A stretch of 64,000 nt of DNA. Origin: JABCYV01 sp963696025. GTDB taxonomy: Bacteria; Acidobacteriota; Terriglobia; Terriglobales; Acidobacteriaceae. Position 1 is the first letter of the stretch; every line of letters starts with the position of its first letter. The DNA is taken from assembly GCA_963696025.1 (NCBI GenBank), contig CAVOII010000012.1, forward strand, positions 372,001 to 436,000, written 5' to 3'. Made by a program: the position numbers and the translations under genes. Under the pieces are notes generated by a model, which worked only from the letters and a program-made list of their open reading frames with translations, was not told where the DNA came from and searched no databases. Below are positions 43,521 through 51,843 of the stretch, piece after piece.

Positions 43521-44496
43521 TCTTCCAGTACTGCCGACGTGTCAGCGTAGTCGTAGTCACCGCTGGAATGCCTTGCCTCCGTATTTTGGCCGCCGTCTTT
43601 TCAGCCGACGTTCTGGAAGCAAACAGTCCGTAAATCGCTGATCCGGAGCCAGAGAGCGAGGCATAAAACGCGCCGGCACCCTCCAACACACTCTTGACCT
43701 CACGCAATTCGGGATACCTAGGAAAGACGACTCGTTCAAAGTCGTTTTCTATCCCGGTACGGACGAGGTCGAGAAGCAGGATCTCGGCCCGGCCCCTGCC
43801 TTTACTCACAGGGACACCGGATAAAGGACCAGTCAGCCACGCAGAGACTGTGCGGCCGAACTCACTTATTCTATCGGAGGCATCGGATGCCGTCAATTTG
43901 CCACTATCTGTGTGGAGACGGGCGCCCGCTCCACATCGCAGATCCCAATCCGCAAACGCCCCAGGAGTCGAAACTCCAATTTCCGGAGTCGCAACCACGC
44001 AGGGTATCGACGGCACATAGGGAAGCGGGTAAACTTCCTCACCGCGTCCGACTCCCAGGACCGTCCCGCCCACCAGGAACAGCGGGAGGTCCGATCCGAC
44101 TTCAGCCGCGATTTGTAGCCTCTCGGGGCCGGGTAATTTCTTCTTCAGCGCCCGTTCCAGGGCCAGGAGCGTAGCCACTGCATTGCCGGAAGCACCGCCT
44201 AATCCTCCCTGCACCGGCAGATGCTTTTCGATTTCGATGACCACACGGCCGCTCGCACCGAACACCGCCATGGCCCGCTGCACAATGCGATAGCAAGTAT
44301 TCGATTCGTCTTTCGGTACGCGAGGATCGTCGCAGCGAATCTCGATGCCTTGGCCACGCTTGACCCGCACGCGAATAATGTCATGCAGCGCGATGGTCTG
44401 ATACACCGTTCGCAGTTCGTGAAAGCCGTCCGGACGCCGCGCGCCAATGCGCAGACCGAGATTGATCTTGGCGAAGGATCGGACCCTGACCGGCAT
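43507..44496 (-). CDS. ispE: 4-diphosphocytidyl-2-C-methyl-D-erythritol kinase
   Basis: 329 residues from the ATG at 44496 (an in-frame GTG lies at 44526). It phosphorylates CDP-methylerythritol in the MEP isoprenoid pathway. GHMP-kinase motifs are VRSFAKINLGLRIG at the start and the ATP loop PVQGGLGGASGNAVATLLAL; the C-terminus has SGSGSAIYGLF. A TACAAT box ends 8 bases upstream of the chosen ATG, favouring a very short or no leader. ispD and ispF lie 6-7 kb away. Confidence 0.95.
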   Translation of the reverse strand: MPVRVRSFAKINLGLRIGARRPDGFHELRTVYQTIALHDIIRVRVKRGQGIEIRCDDPRVPKDESNTCYRIVQRAMAVFGASGRVVIEIEKHLPVQGGLGGASGNAVATLLALERALKKKLPGPERLQIAAEVGSDLPLFLVGGTVLGVGRGEEVYPLPYVPSIPCVVATPEIGVSTPGAFADWDLRCGAGARLHTDSGKLTASDASDRISEFGRTVSAWLTGPLSGVPVSKGRGRAEILLLDLVRTGIENDFERVVFPRYPELREVKSVLEGAGAFYASLSGSGSAIYGLFASRTSAEKTAAKIRRQGIPAVTTTTLTRRQYWKKIFD

Positions 44497-44504
44497 GGAG
44501 GCCG

Positions 44505-44510
44505 ATTGTA
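44505..44510 (-). promoter_or_regulatory. Candidate -10 box of ispE
   Basis: TACAAT (minus strand) 8 bases before the ispE ATG. No convincing -35 box. The in-frame GTG at 44526 would lie upstream of the transcript. Confidence 0.35.
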
Positions 44511-44529
44511 CGATGAAAACTTTCACCTG

Positions 44530-44557
44530 TTGCGGCGAAGCGAAACGGGGTTACAAT
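44530..44557 (+). promoter_or_regulatory. Candidate promoter of the Ala/Thr/Pro-rich secreted protein
   Basis: TTGCGG (44530-44535), 16 bases, TACAAT (44552-44557). It would give a leader of about 110 bases before the ATG at 44678. Divergent from ispE. Confidence 0.3.
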
Positions 44558-44677
44558 TGCGGCTATTTTTGGAGGCAAGAAGGAACCCCAGAAATCAGCC
44601 CAACCGGCCTCAGCGACGGGCAGCTGGGAGCGCAACATCGCTTAACGCCGCCACTCTCAAGAAGAGGAGAAATTGAC

Positions 44678-45862
44678 ATGAATTCCATTCCATCGGGTTT
44701 TCGGGTCCTTTGTGTTGTAACGATCCTGTTCGCGCTCGGTGGGTTTCGAGTGGCGACTGCTTACCAAGCTCAAACCGCGGCACCAGTTGCGAGCTCTGCC
44801 CAGAGTACGTTCTGCGGCAGCCAGCCGCTGTGTTATGAAAGTAACGACTTTGCCGCCACCATCACCGACTTTCGCACCAGCACGCAAGGCGGTTACAAAA
44901 TCATCGACGTTATTGTGCGCTTCCAAAACAAGACCAATCAGCCGCTAATTCTCGGGTACTTGGCGAACTCCGGGACTGCATTGGACGATCGGGGAAACCG
45001 CTACATCGTTTACGGAGGCAATGGTTTCCGCGGGATCGGACAAGTGTACGGCAACAACTTTGATCCGAAGTTCAACATCCGTCCGGGTGGGTTCGGCGAC
45101 GCTTCGTTCGAGCTCATGTGGGCTCCAGGTCAGACAGTTTACGGCCTGACGTTTGAGCTCAATCTGACGGTGGACGAAATCAACACTGTGGAAGCCAACC
45201 AGCATACTCTGGGCGGAGAATTTCCGCTGCATTACCGAGGACTGGCCAACGGCGTGTCCGCGGCCGCCCCGGGACAAGCGACTGCTTTCAACCCTAGCAA
45301 TCCCCAAGGCCTGCCTCCCTGCGGCTCGACAGGCACTGCCGTGGCGGGCGCTGCGAATTCCGCTGGTGGTCAAACTGCTGCAGGTGCCAACGCCGCGGTT
45401 TCAAACGCTGCTGCCGCGGTCTCCAGTTTTGGATCGCTCTTCGGAAAAAAGAAAGCGGCTGCGCCTGCAGCATCGAATGCTGCCGCACCGGGCACCACTG
45501 GCGGCGTTCCGTGTGATCCTGCAGCGACGGCTGCCGGGACTTCTACAACCACCCCGATGACCCCTGTTAACGCCACCGGGACGCAAGCTAATGGCGTTGC
45601 CTCTTCCACCCCTACGTCGCCCGCGCCCGCAGCGAAAGCCGCTGCGACCACAACCACCAACACCACGTCACCCACGCCCGCAGCGAAAGCCGCTGCGACC
45701 ACAACCACCAAGCCCGTAGCGAACGCGGCCCAAGCACCTGCGCAGCCGGTTAAGGCCGTTGCTAAAACATCCGCGGCGACAACGCCGCCAGCCAATGCCG
45801 CCGCCAAGAAATCGACGACGACGCCAGCCCCACAGAAGCCGGCGGCGCCAGCGAATCAATGA
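44678..45862 (+). CDS. Secreted protein with Ala/Thr/Pro-rich C-terminus, unknown function
   Basis: 394 residues from the ATG at 44678, preceded by GAAGAGGAGA. The signal peptide covers about residues 1-30. Residues about 35-200 are an ordered domain of unknown family (YESNDFAATITDFRTS; ILGYLANSGTALDDRGNRY; FELNLTVDEINTVEAN). From about residue 215 to the end it is low complexity, rich in Ala, Thr, Pro and Lys, with two 17-residue units (PAAKAAATTTT core) encoded by a 51-base direct repeat at 45617-45711. The tail could span or bind the wall. No cross-link or anchor motif was seen. Confidence 0.72.
   Translation: MNSIPSGFRVLCVVTILFALGGFRVATAYQAQTAAPVASSAQSTFCGSQPLCYESNDFAATITDFRTSTQGGYKIIDVIVRFQNKTNQPLILGYLANSGTALDDRGNRYIVYGGNGFRGIGQVYGNNFDPKFNIRPGGFGDASFELMWAPGQTVYGLTFELNLTVDEINTVEANQHTLGGEFPLHYRGLANGVSAAAPGQATAFNPSNPQGLPPCGSTGTAVAGAANSAGGQTAAGANAAVSNAAAAVSSFGSLFGKKKAAAPAASNAAAPGTTGGVPCDPAATAAGTSTTTPMTPVNATGTQANGVASSTPTSPAPAAKAAATTTTNTTSPTPAAKAAATTTTKPVANAAQAPAQPVKAVAKTSAATTPPANAAAKKSTTTPAPQKPAAPANQ
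45617..45711 (+). repeat. In-frame 51-base direct repeat
   Basis: Two copies with an identical 36-base core (45625-45660 and 45676-45711), in the Ala/Thr/Pro-rich tail. The 51-base period keeps the reading frame (17 codons). Likely slippage-driven length variation. Confidence 0.7.
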
Positions 45863-45906
45863 CCATCGAGTAGGGGCAGGAAAGCCGCACAACCTTGACT
45901 CTGTCC

Positions 45907-46060
45907 CTACTTATTCATTTCGACCGAAACGATCACGCCCGGTTCTTTGGAAAGCGACTCAACATATTCCACTCGCGCGTGCACACCTTCCAGATCGGAG
46001 CATGGGTGCAGTTCTCCATTTGGGACAAAGTTGACGGCGCTGAACTGAATTTTGAAGTAG
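45907..46060 (-). pseudogene. Out-of-frame 3' end of the TPR gluzincin gene
   Basis: Encodes YFKIQFSAVNFVPNGEL, HPCSDLEGVHARVEYVE and the end VSVEMNK in the frame next to the main frame of the preceding gene. The composition and the Cys-Ser-Asp-Leu-Glu-Gly motif suit the missing C-terminal domain, so a single indel near 46060 separates it. Confidence 0.7.
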
Positions 46061-47587
46061 GGCATGAAGAACGACTGTTCGGCCGCCGCCGGGATCAACC
46101 TCTATGTCCATGATCGCAGGCTGAGTGCAACGCACATTTTTGATTGTTCCACTAACCGAATGGCGAGGGCCCTTCGGGCTCCCATCGCTTAGCTGGGCAG
46201 CGCCCGCGGCCTTAGTGGATTGGCTTTCTGACACATCTGTGGTTGCATGTTTTTCCGAAGCGGCCTGCTGCATTTCCTGCTGGAATCGGCGGTCTGCATC
46301 CTCGTTCTGTTCTCGAACCTCCTGAGACCGTTGCACCGCATCCATCGCGTTTTGAACAAGCATAACTTCCTGCGGCGACTTAGCTACCTTCAGCGCCTGC
46401 TGAAGTACCGCAATCGCGTTCTTTTCCTGCTGCGCAGCCAGCAGCACGTTTGCCGCATTCACGCGATAGCCGATGTTGCCTGGGTCCAAATCCACGGCTT
46501 CCACGCTTAGCATGTGAGCTTCGGCGAGATTCCTGTTATGCATTGCGTAGAACACGGCCAACCGATCGTAGGAGGGGGCGAACGATGGATTGAGCTTGAT
46601 GGCGCTCCGTAGGCTGCTCTCCACCTCGCCTTCGCCATTCGGGCTACGGTTCATGGAGATGGATGCAAAATAATAATGGGCGAGGAAGCTTTGCGAATCC
46701 AGTTTCACTGCCTGGCCATACGATTTCAAGGCTTCATCCAAGTGTCCTTCGCGGAATTCCAGATAGCCCAAGGTTTCATGGGCCAACACGTTGCTGGGAT
46801 CTTGGCGCAGTACCTCGTCGCCGAAAGTGCTGGTGGCGGCAACGACAGGATCTGTTTTCTGGCGCAGCAAGGCGGCGTAATCGCCGAGTTTGTTGCTGTT
46901 ATCCAGCCTGTCTTTTATCGTCAAGTAGTGCGTGAGCACCCAGGATTCGGCGTAGAAGATTGAGCCTTTATTTTCCTCGTGGTAGTACGGAGAACTACGG
47001 TCGACGGCGATCAAAGTCGCCAGCGGAATAAGGCGGTTCTGCCTCAAGAACAGAATCATCTCCGAGCTAGGTTCGCCGAGGAGCACATCTTTGTCCCCAA
47101 TATCGGTGTTCTCATAGAACTCGGCCAATCCCTCGTTGAGCCATAGTGGAAGCCGTTCGTCCGCTTTGCTGGTTAGCAGGTGAGTATATTCATGGTAAAC
47201 CGTGGCATACGGATGCTCCCCACTTGCATCTAGCCGCAACAGAATATAGTTCTTATCTGGCGCGCGCAGGAAGAGTCCGGCCAGATTCAGTTGCCCCTTT
47301 CCTAAATACGCCTCAGGCTCAAGCGCCCGGAAATCCTTTTCATCCTTGAGCGCGATCACGACAATTGGAGACCCGGGATCTACCTGCATTTTGGGAAATC
47401 TGGTGTGAAAAACCGAGCGCATGCGCTCGAATAGGTCAGCGATATGCCGGCCCTGCTTTTCGTTCCCGTTAGTGACTACGATGAAGTGTGGACTCCGAAC
47501 TTCCAGCCAGTTTTCTACCTTGGTTTGAGCGGATGCAGTGACCACACCTAGCAGGGGTAGCAGCCAGAGAACGCGCTTAGACGACAT
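45959..47587 (-). CDS. Secreted TPR gluzincin-like metallopeptidase, C-terminus frameshifted
   Basis: 542 residues from the ATG at 47587 (signal peptide MSSKRVLWLLPLLG, cleaved near ASAQT). A zinc motif HEYTH (about 133) with NEGLAEF about 18 residues on is the peptidase-MA/DUF1570 pattern. Residues about 250-450 are TPR repeats. The substrate is unknown. Near 46060 the conserved C-terminal text continues in another frame: after VVLHA the expected YFKIQFSAVNFVPNGELHPCSDLEG and EPGVIVSVEMNK are read to a stop at 45907. As written, the protein ends in an unrelated tail. This is either a natural one-base indel or an assembly error. Confidence 0.8.
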   Translation of the reverse strand: MSSKRVLWLLPLLGVVTASAQTKVENWLEVRSPHFIVVTNGNEKQGRHIADLFERMRSVFHTRFPKMQVDPGSPIVVIALKDEKDFRALEPEAYLGKGQLNLAGLFLRAPDKNYILLRLDASGEHPYATVYHEYTHLLTSKADERLPLWLNEGLAEFYENTDIGDKDVLLGEPSSEMILFLRQNRLIPLATLIAVDRSSPYYHEENKGSIFYAESWVLTHYLTIKDRLDNSNKLGDYAALLRQKTDPVVAATSTFGDEVLRQDPSNVLAHETLGYLEFREGHLDEALKSYGQAVKLDSQSFLAHYYFASISMNRSPNGEGEVESSLRSAIKLNPSFAPSYDRLAVFYAMHNRNLAEAHMLSVEAVDLDPGNIGYRVNAANVLLAAQQEKNAIAVLQQALKVAKSPQEVMLVQNAMDAVQRSQEVREQNEDADRRFQQEMQQAASEKHATTDVSESQSTKAAGAAQLSDGSPKGPRHSVSGTIKNVRCTQPAIMDIEVDPGGGRTVVLHALLQNSVQRRQLCPKWRTAPMLRSGRCARASGIC

Positions 47588-47693
47588 AGTGGCGAGACAT
47601 TCATATACCGAAGACTGCCCGCGGTCAAACGGAATTTGGAGGAGTTTCGAAGGCCCTGGCAGGAGGTCGCGCGGCTCAGAGCCGTGCGCAGCT

Positions 47694-48431
47694 TTAGCTT
47701 CTCCGCTTGTAGTACACAGCAAAGTCAAATCCCGGATTCGCGGGAAACAGCTCAGCCACTTTTCTTAGCCGCTCGGCCATTTGGGCGGGTGCCAGTAGTG
47801 GGTAGTCGCGCTCCCGCAAATCGTAGTAGTCGACATCAATGAACAGCGAGAGCAGGTAGATGGAGATGGCGTCGGCAAAGGTGGCCGCGAAGTATTCGTT
47901 CTTATACTTTTCCGACTCCGGCCCAGGAGCAAGAGCCAGCTTGCGTGATTCCCAGGCGTCGAGCGAGGTTTCTCCCCGGACGCCGGCTTCGACCTGCTTC
48001 CACGCCAGATCGGCGAAAGCCTGCGACACTCCAGCTTTCTCCACCACCGCATGCCCTACGTTGATATAGAACTCGAAGGCAACGGAAAACTTGTCGTCCA
48101 TCAGCCGGGTGGAGATGAAGACGCACTGCGAGTCGCCCAGATCGAGGTTGCGATGACAGACGGCGTTATCACTGAGGGCAACATCATAACGGTCGGCGAT
48201 CACGGTCTCATCGCCCTGGTTGACGGTGAGCGGAACAAAGTAATAGGCCTTTCGCTTTAAAGCCGCCGCGGCCGCATCCGGAACAGCGGCTACCATGCGC
48301 TCCAGGTCGGACTCCGGGACCGTGATCTCGCCTGAGATGGCGTAGCAGATACCATTCGGCGCCTGCGAAACCGGAGTATGGCGGACCACCTCCGCTGGGG
48401 GGCGCGTGATCGGCGCAGCAGCATGTGACAT
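47694..48431 (-). CDS. Conserved-looking soluble protein, unknown function
   Basis: 245 residues from the ATG at 48431; a TAGAAT box ends 7 bases upstream, supporting this start over the earlier one at 48482. No signal peptide or membrane segment. The sequence alternates strands and helices (YYFVPLTVNQGDETVIADRYDVAL; FEFYINVGHAVVEKAG; ISIYLLSLFIDVDYYDLRERDY). No known motif was recognised. It is read toward the TPR gluzincin gene and divergent from the small membrane protein. Confidence 0.65.
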   Translation of the reverse strand: MSHAAAPITRPPAEVVRHTPVSQAPNGICYAISGEITVPESDLERMVAAVPDAAAAALKRKAYYFVPLTVNQGDETVIADRYDVALSDNAVCHRNLDLGDSQCVFISTRLMDDKFSVAFEFYINVGHAVVEKAGVSQAFADLAWKQVEAGVRGETSLDAWESRKLALAPGPESEKYKNEYFAATFADAISIYLLSLFIDVDYYDLRERDYPLLAPAQMAERLRKVAELFPANPGFDFAVYYKRRS

Positions 48432-48438
48432 GAACTGT

Positions 48439-48444
48439 ATTCTA
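48439..48444 (-). promoter_or_regulatory. Candidate -10 box of the 48.4 kb unknown gene
   Basis: TAGAAT (minus strand) ends 7 bases before the ATG at 48431. A leaderless message would result. No convincing -35 box. Confidence 0.35.
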
Positions 48445-48501
48445 ACCCACGCGGAACGGGGGGCTGCGCAGAACCTGCTCAATGTTGTAGCTTAAGCAGT
48501 G

Positions 48502-48807
48502 ATGCCTCCCGCCGTTAGACCCGCTCGCAGGCCACGTTGGTTCATGATTCCTGTGCGCGTACTGCTGGTCACCTTCCTGCTGACTGTGCTGGCTTTCGCT
48601 GTGAGCCTAATGCTAGGCATCGTTGGAATTGTGATTGGAGCCCGTTTGCGGGGTGCGCCGCCAAATATGACCTCGGCATACAAGAACATCGCGGCGCCGG
48701 CGGCTGGCATGGTAGGAGCCATCGTGCTGATTTCCGCGGTTTCTATGGAGATCCGGCACTACCGCCAGGCAAAGACTCTCGACGAGATTGAAAAGGCGAG
48801 CCGGTAG
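48502..48807 (+). CDS. Small two-helix membrane protein, unknown function
   Basis: 101 residues from the ATG at 48502 (a GTG lies just before). Two hydrophobic segments (residues about 16-43 and 60-80) separate a positively charged N-terminus (RPARRPRW) from a soluble tail (EIRHYRQAKTLDEIEKASR). No family recognised. It lies 33 bases upstream of the glutamine-amidotransferase-like gene on the same strand. Confidence 0.6.
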   Translation: MPPAVRPARRPRWFMIPVRVLLVTFLLTVLAFAVSLMLGIVGIVIGARLRGAPPNMTSAYKNIAAPAAGMVGAIVLISAVSMEIRHYRQAKTLDEIEKASR

Positions 48808-48828
48808 ATCCTGCTTCTCTCCAGGCGC

Positions 48829-48834
48829 TACAAT
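48829..48834 (+). promoter_or_regulatory. Candidate -10 box of the glutamine amidotransferase-like gene
   Basis: TACAAT followed by six bases and the ATG at 48841, placing the likely transcription start at the start codon. No convincing -35 box. Confidence 0.4.
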
Positions 48835-48840
48835 CTTGAC

Positions 48841-49578
48841 ATGGCCCCGCGCATTGCCATTCCAATCCCGCATTCAGGCGACCCGGAATATGCTGACCGC
48901 GCCCTGCCGCAATACGAGCGGGCCGTAGTAATGGCGGGCGGAGAACCAGTGCGCATCCCGCTCGATCAACCTGCTGCTGAAGTCGTGAAGCTGATCGAGG
49001 GTTGCGATGCGGTGTTACTTCCCGGAAGCAAAGCGGATGTCGATCCTACGAGATACGACGCCCCCAAGCATCCCCAGACCGCAGCCGCTGATAGCAAGCG
49101 CGATGCTGTCGACGCGTTCTTATTGCAGGATGCGTACAACATGCACAAGCCCATACTCGGCATCTGCTACGGGCTGCAGATTCTGAATGTTTATCGCACT
49201 GGTGCGCTCATCCAGCATATCGAGTCACCGGTAAATCATGCAGCCGGACGCACGGTGCCGATCGCACATAATGTCGAGATTGATCAAGGTTCGAAGCTGG
49301 GTAAAATTGTCGGTGCAGCCGTCGTTCCGGTTAATTCCAGTCATCACCAGGCGGCGGCAGTTGTCGGCAATGGTTTGCGAGTTGTGGCGCGCTGTCCGCA
49401 GGACGGAGTCATTGAAGCACTGGAGGGCACTTCACCGGATCATTTCGTGCTGGCCGTGCAATGGCATCCGGAGCGTTCGGCGGAGAATGACGAGCCTTCG
49501 CGAGCGATTTTTCGCGCACTGGTTGAGGCGGCCCAGGTGCTGCATGAAAAGATTGCAGGAGAGCTTAAGTCGGTTTGA
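48841..49578 (+). CDS. Class I glutamine amidotransferase-like (gamma-glutamyl-GABA hydrolase family)
   Basis: 245 residues. The peptidase C26/PuuD fold shows the nucleophile motif ILGICYGLQILNV (Cys about 107) and QWHPERS with the catalytic His and Glu near the end; VLLPGSKADVDP is the usual oxyanion region. E. coli PuuD splits gamma-glutamyl-GABA in putrescine degradation; no other puu gene is nearby, so substrate is not fixed. It has its own candidate promoter and no clear operon partner. Confidence 0.85.
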   Translation: MAPRIAIPIPHSGDPEYADRALPQYERAVVMAGGEPVRIPLDQPAAEVVKLIEGCDAVLLPGSKADVDPTRYDAPKHPQTAAADSKRDAVDAFLLQDAYNMHKPILGICYGLQILNVYRTGALIQHIESPVNHAAGRTVPIAHNVEIDQGSKLGKIVGAAVVPVNSSHHQAAAVVGNGLRVVARCPQDGVIEALEGTSPDHFVLAVQWHPERSAENDEPSRAIFRALVEAAQVLHEKIAGELKSV

Positions 49579-49602
49579 GGAGAAAAACGCCACGGATTTC
49601 CG

Positions 49603-49730
49603 CACATTCACGCGGATTATCGTCAAATGTGATCCATATAGATCCCTTTAATTCGTCCCGACCCTTCACATTCACGCGGATTATCGTCAAATGTGATCCG
49701 TATAGATCCCTTTAATTCGTCCCGACCCTT
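49603..49730. repeat. 64-base tandem duplication overlapping the ispF 3' end
   Basis: Two adjacent 64-base copies (49603-49666 and 49667-49730) differ at one base (CATATA vs CGTATA). The second copy contains the last codons and stop of ispF (stop at 49712), so the first is a duplicated ispF tail plus flank. It lies between the amidotransferase-like gene and ispF. Confidence 0.9.
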
Positions 49731-50248
49731 CGTTTCGGTTTCGTCCGTCTCGTCATCTTCTTTTCCAGCAGCACTACGGCATGAGCGATCGCGGCATTTT
49801 CAGTTCCCATTCCTTCCGGAGTCTTGGCTTTGATGCCAACACAATCAAGTGGGACACGCAGAAGTTCCGCGACCCGGCCACGAATGCGCACCGCATGCGG
49901 GCCGATCTTCGGCGCGGCGAGAATGAGCGTAGAATCCATATTGGCGATGACGTAGCCTGCCGCTTTGACCCGCTTCAGGGCTTCAGCCAAAAAAACCGCA
50001 GAGTCGGCGTCCTTCCACTTCGGATCCGACGGCGAAAACAACGAGCCAATATCAGGTGCAGCGACAGCTCCGAGAAGGGCGTCTGTCAGTGCGTGCAGCA
50101 AAACGTCACCGTCGGAGTGACCGCCCAGCCCTTTCTCATGAGGGACCGTCACGCCACCAATCCTAAGCGGAATGCCACGTTTGAACTCGTGCGAGTCCCA
50201 GCCATAGCCGATTCGAGTGATTAGTCGTCCGTCGTTAGTCTTTGGCAA
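49712..50248 (-). CDS. ispF: 2-C-methyl-D-erythritol 2,4-cyclodiphosphate synthase
   Basis: 178 residues, slightly long at both ends. It cyclises CDP-ME-2-phosphate in the MEP pathway. The metal ligands are in GYGWDSHEF (D18, H20) and GGHSDGDVLLHALTDALLGA; SLFSPSDPKWKDADS, NMDSTLILAAPKIGPH and KAKTPEGMG are typical. It lies downstream of ispD on the same strand with a 68-base gap. The basic tail (RRTKPKRRVGTN) is unusual and its coding DNA is duplicated downstream. Confidence 0.96.
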   Translation of the reverse strand: MPKTNDGRLITRIGYGWDSHEFKRGIPLRIGGVTVPHEKGLGGHSDGDVLLHALTDALLGAVAAPDIGSLFSPSDPKWKDADSAVFLAEALKRVKAAGYVIANMDSTLILAAPKIGPHAVRIRGRVAELLRVPLDCVGIKAKTPEGMGTENAAIAHAVVLLEKKMTRRTKPKRRVGTN

Positions 50249-50316
50249 AAGCTGGGACTCCAGAGCAAATGACTTGAGCTGAACTGCGAAAAACGTGGCC
50301 GCGTTACCGTGCCGCG

Positions 50317-51045
50317 TTACCGTTTCAGAAAAAACTCGGCCAATTCCAAATCTGCTGGCGTAGTGATCTTGATATTCCGCGGGGAGCCCATCACCACCGC
50401 TACTCGGTGTCCTGAGCGTTCGACGAGCGAGGCTTCGTCAGTACCCATAAAGCCGTCGGCTGCGGCTTCGTCAAACGCCTTCTTGATCACACTATAATGG
50501 AAACCCTGCGGGGTTTGCGCCATGACCACGCGCTCGCGCGGCAAGGTAGCGGTGATCACTGCGCCTTCGGCTGTGCGCTCGACTTGCTTTACCGTATCCA
50601 GCGCCGGCAGTCCGGCGATGGCTGCGCCATACTTCTGGGCCGCCTGGATCACGTCGCGAATGGTTTGTGGCGTAACAAAAGGGCGCACCGCGTCGTGGAT
50701 GAGAATGACATCATCAGCCTCCGCTGATACCGCTGCAATCGCATTGCCTACGGATTGCTGGCGATGTTCACCGCCTTCCAACAGATTGACTTCCTTCTGC
50801 AGAATGTCTCTTGCTTCTTTCTCCAGCTGAGCCCGGAAAGTAGCGATTTCGTTCTTGCGCAAGGCCACGTAAATTTCGGAAACTGCTTGGCCGGCCGTAA
50901 ATTTACGCAAAGTGTGAAACAGAATCGGCGTGCCGCCAAGATCCGTGAACTGTTTTGATAGCGTAGCTTTCTTGTCTCGCGTACCGGGCGCTGGCGCCAT
51001 ACGCGTCCCTAGGCCCGCCGCCGGAATAATTACCACCACCTTCAT
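50317..51045 (-). CDS. ispD: 2-C-methyl-D-erythritol 4-phosphate cytidylyltransferase
   Basis: 242 residues. It joins MEP and CTP to form CDP-methylerythritol. Motifs are IIPAAGLGTRMAPAPG (CTP-binding loop), VILIHDAVRPFV, ALDTVKQVE and AQTPQGFHYSVIKKAFDEA, TDEASLVERSGHRVAVV. Normal length. A near-consensus promoter (TTGAAC-17-TATACT) ends 11 bases before the ATG. It is the first gene of an ispD-ispF pair; ispE is in the same window. Confidence 0.96.
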   Translation of the reverse strand: MKVVVIIPAAGLGTRMAPAPGTRDKKATLSKQFTDLGGTPILFHTLRKFTAGQAVSEIYVALRKNEIATFRAQLEKEARDILQKEVNLLEGGEHRQQSVGNAIAAVSAEADDVILIHDAVRPFVTPQTIRDVIQAAQKYGAAIAGLPALDTVKQVERTAEGAVITATLPRERVVMAQTPQGFHYSVIKKAFDEAAADGFMGTDEASLVERSGHRVAVVMGSPRNIKITTPADLELAEFFLKR

Positions 51046-51056
51046 AGCGGGCTGTA

Positions 51057-51085
51057 AGTATAAGGGGCAGGGAGGGGGAGTTCAA
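51057..51085 (-). promoter_or_regulatory. Sigma-70-type promoter of ispD
   Basis: On the minus strand TTGAAC (51085-51080), 17-base spacer, TATACT (51062-51057). The expected start point is about four bases before the ispD ATG. The best-looking promoter in the window. Confidence 0.6.
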
Positions 51086-51380
51086 ATCCGGGACGATTTC
51101 GACGCTTTCTTCTGCCAGCACCTCTCAGCAATGCTAGTGACGCGTTGTTAGGCGGAATCTTCCTACAGGATTCACCGTAAGCGCATTTTGCACGCTGGGT
51201 GAACTTCTTGCCAAGGAAAACTGCATTCAATTTGCGTGCTGGGGCCGTCGTGCTACGCCTCCATGGATATAGGGTGAATCCGTTCGATGCAACCGTGGCC
51301 ATCAGTTTGCAGAACTAAGTAGCGCCCTTGAGTGGCGCGTGAACCCGGAACCTACCGAACTCGGGCTGAATAGCGGAGGC
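51086..51380. other. Divergent intergenic region between ispD and the 51.4 kb gene
   Basis: About 295 bases upstream of the ispD promoter. Only short frames without motifs are seen; one plus-strand frame enters from here into the following CDS. No RNA gene or repeat recognised. Confidence 0.4.
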
Positions 51381-51824
51381 ATGGTGAGAAAGCAACCTTC
51401 CTGGCTGACTTTGGTCGCGTTTTGCATGGTGGTGACGATCATTACTGCGCTCGGATTCGCGATCCTGCTAGCGGGCGGCACGGCCGCGTTTGCGGTGGGC
51501 GGCTCTTCAATGGCGCAATCGCCGCAAGTTTCCGACGAGAAACCAGCAGTCGAAGAGGGCGCCGCCAGCGGAAAGACTTTCGCGGGAATTATTACCGACT
51601 CCCGTTGCGGCGCGCGTCACGCCATGGATTCCGGAAAAACGGCCACACAATGCGCCCTCATGTGCATCCGTGCTGGTTCGAAGTACGCGCTCGTGAATGG
51701 TGACACGCGATACTTCCTGGCAGGAAGCCAGGATGATCTGGAAAAATTGGCCGGCACCAGAGCGAGAGTCGCAGGCACTCTAGTTGGCGACACCATCCGA
51801 GTGAGTTCTATCTCCCCGCCATAA
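51381..51824 (+). CDS. Secreted or membrane-anchored Cys-containing protein, unknown function
   Basis: 147 residues from the ATG at 51381; an in-frame GTG lies at 51339 and neither has an ideal ribosome-binding site (GGAGG sits one base before the ATG). One hydrophobic segment (about residues 8-40) anchors or exports it. The C-terminal domain (about 70-147) has four-Cys-type spacing around DSRCGARHAM and QCALMCIRAGSKYALV, then a small beta fold ending with GTLVGDTIRVSSI. The motif suggests a metal- or haem-binding site in a small family common in Acidobacteriota; function unknown. Confidence 0.65.
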   Translation: MVRKQPSWLTLVAFCMVVTIITALGFAILLAGGTAAFAVGGSSMAQSPQVSDEKPAVEEGAASGKTFAGIITDSRCGARHAMDSGKTATQCALMCIRAGSKYALVNGDTRYFLAGSQDDLEKLAGTRARVAGTLVGDTIRVSSISPP

Positions 51825-51843
51825 AGCCGCCTTGTCGCGAGGT

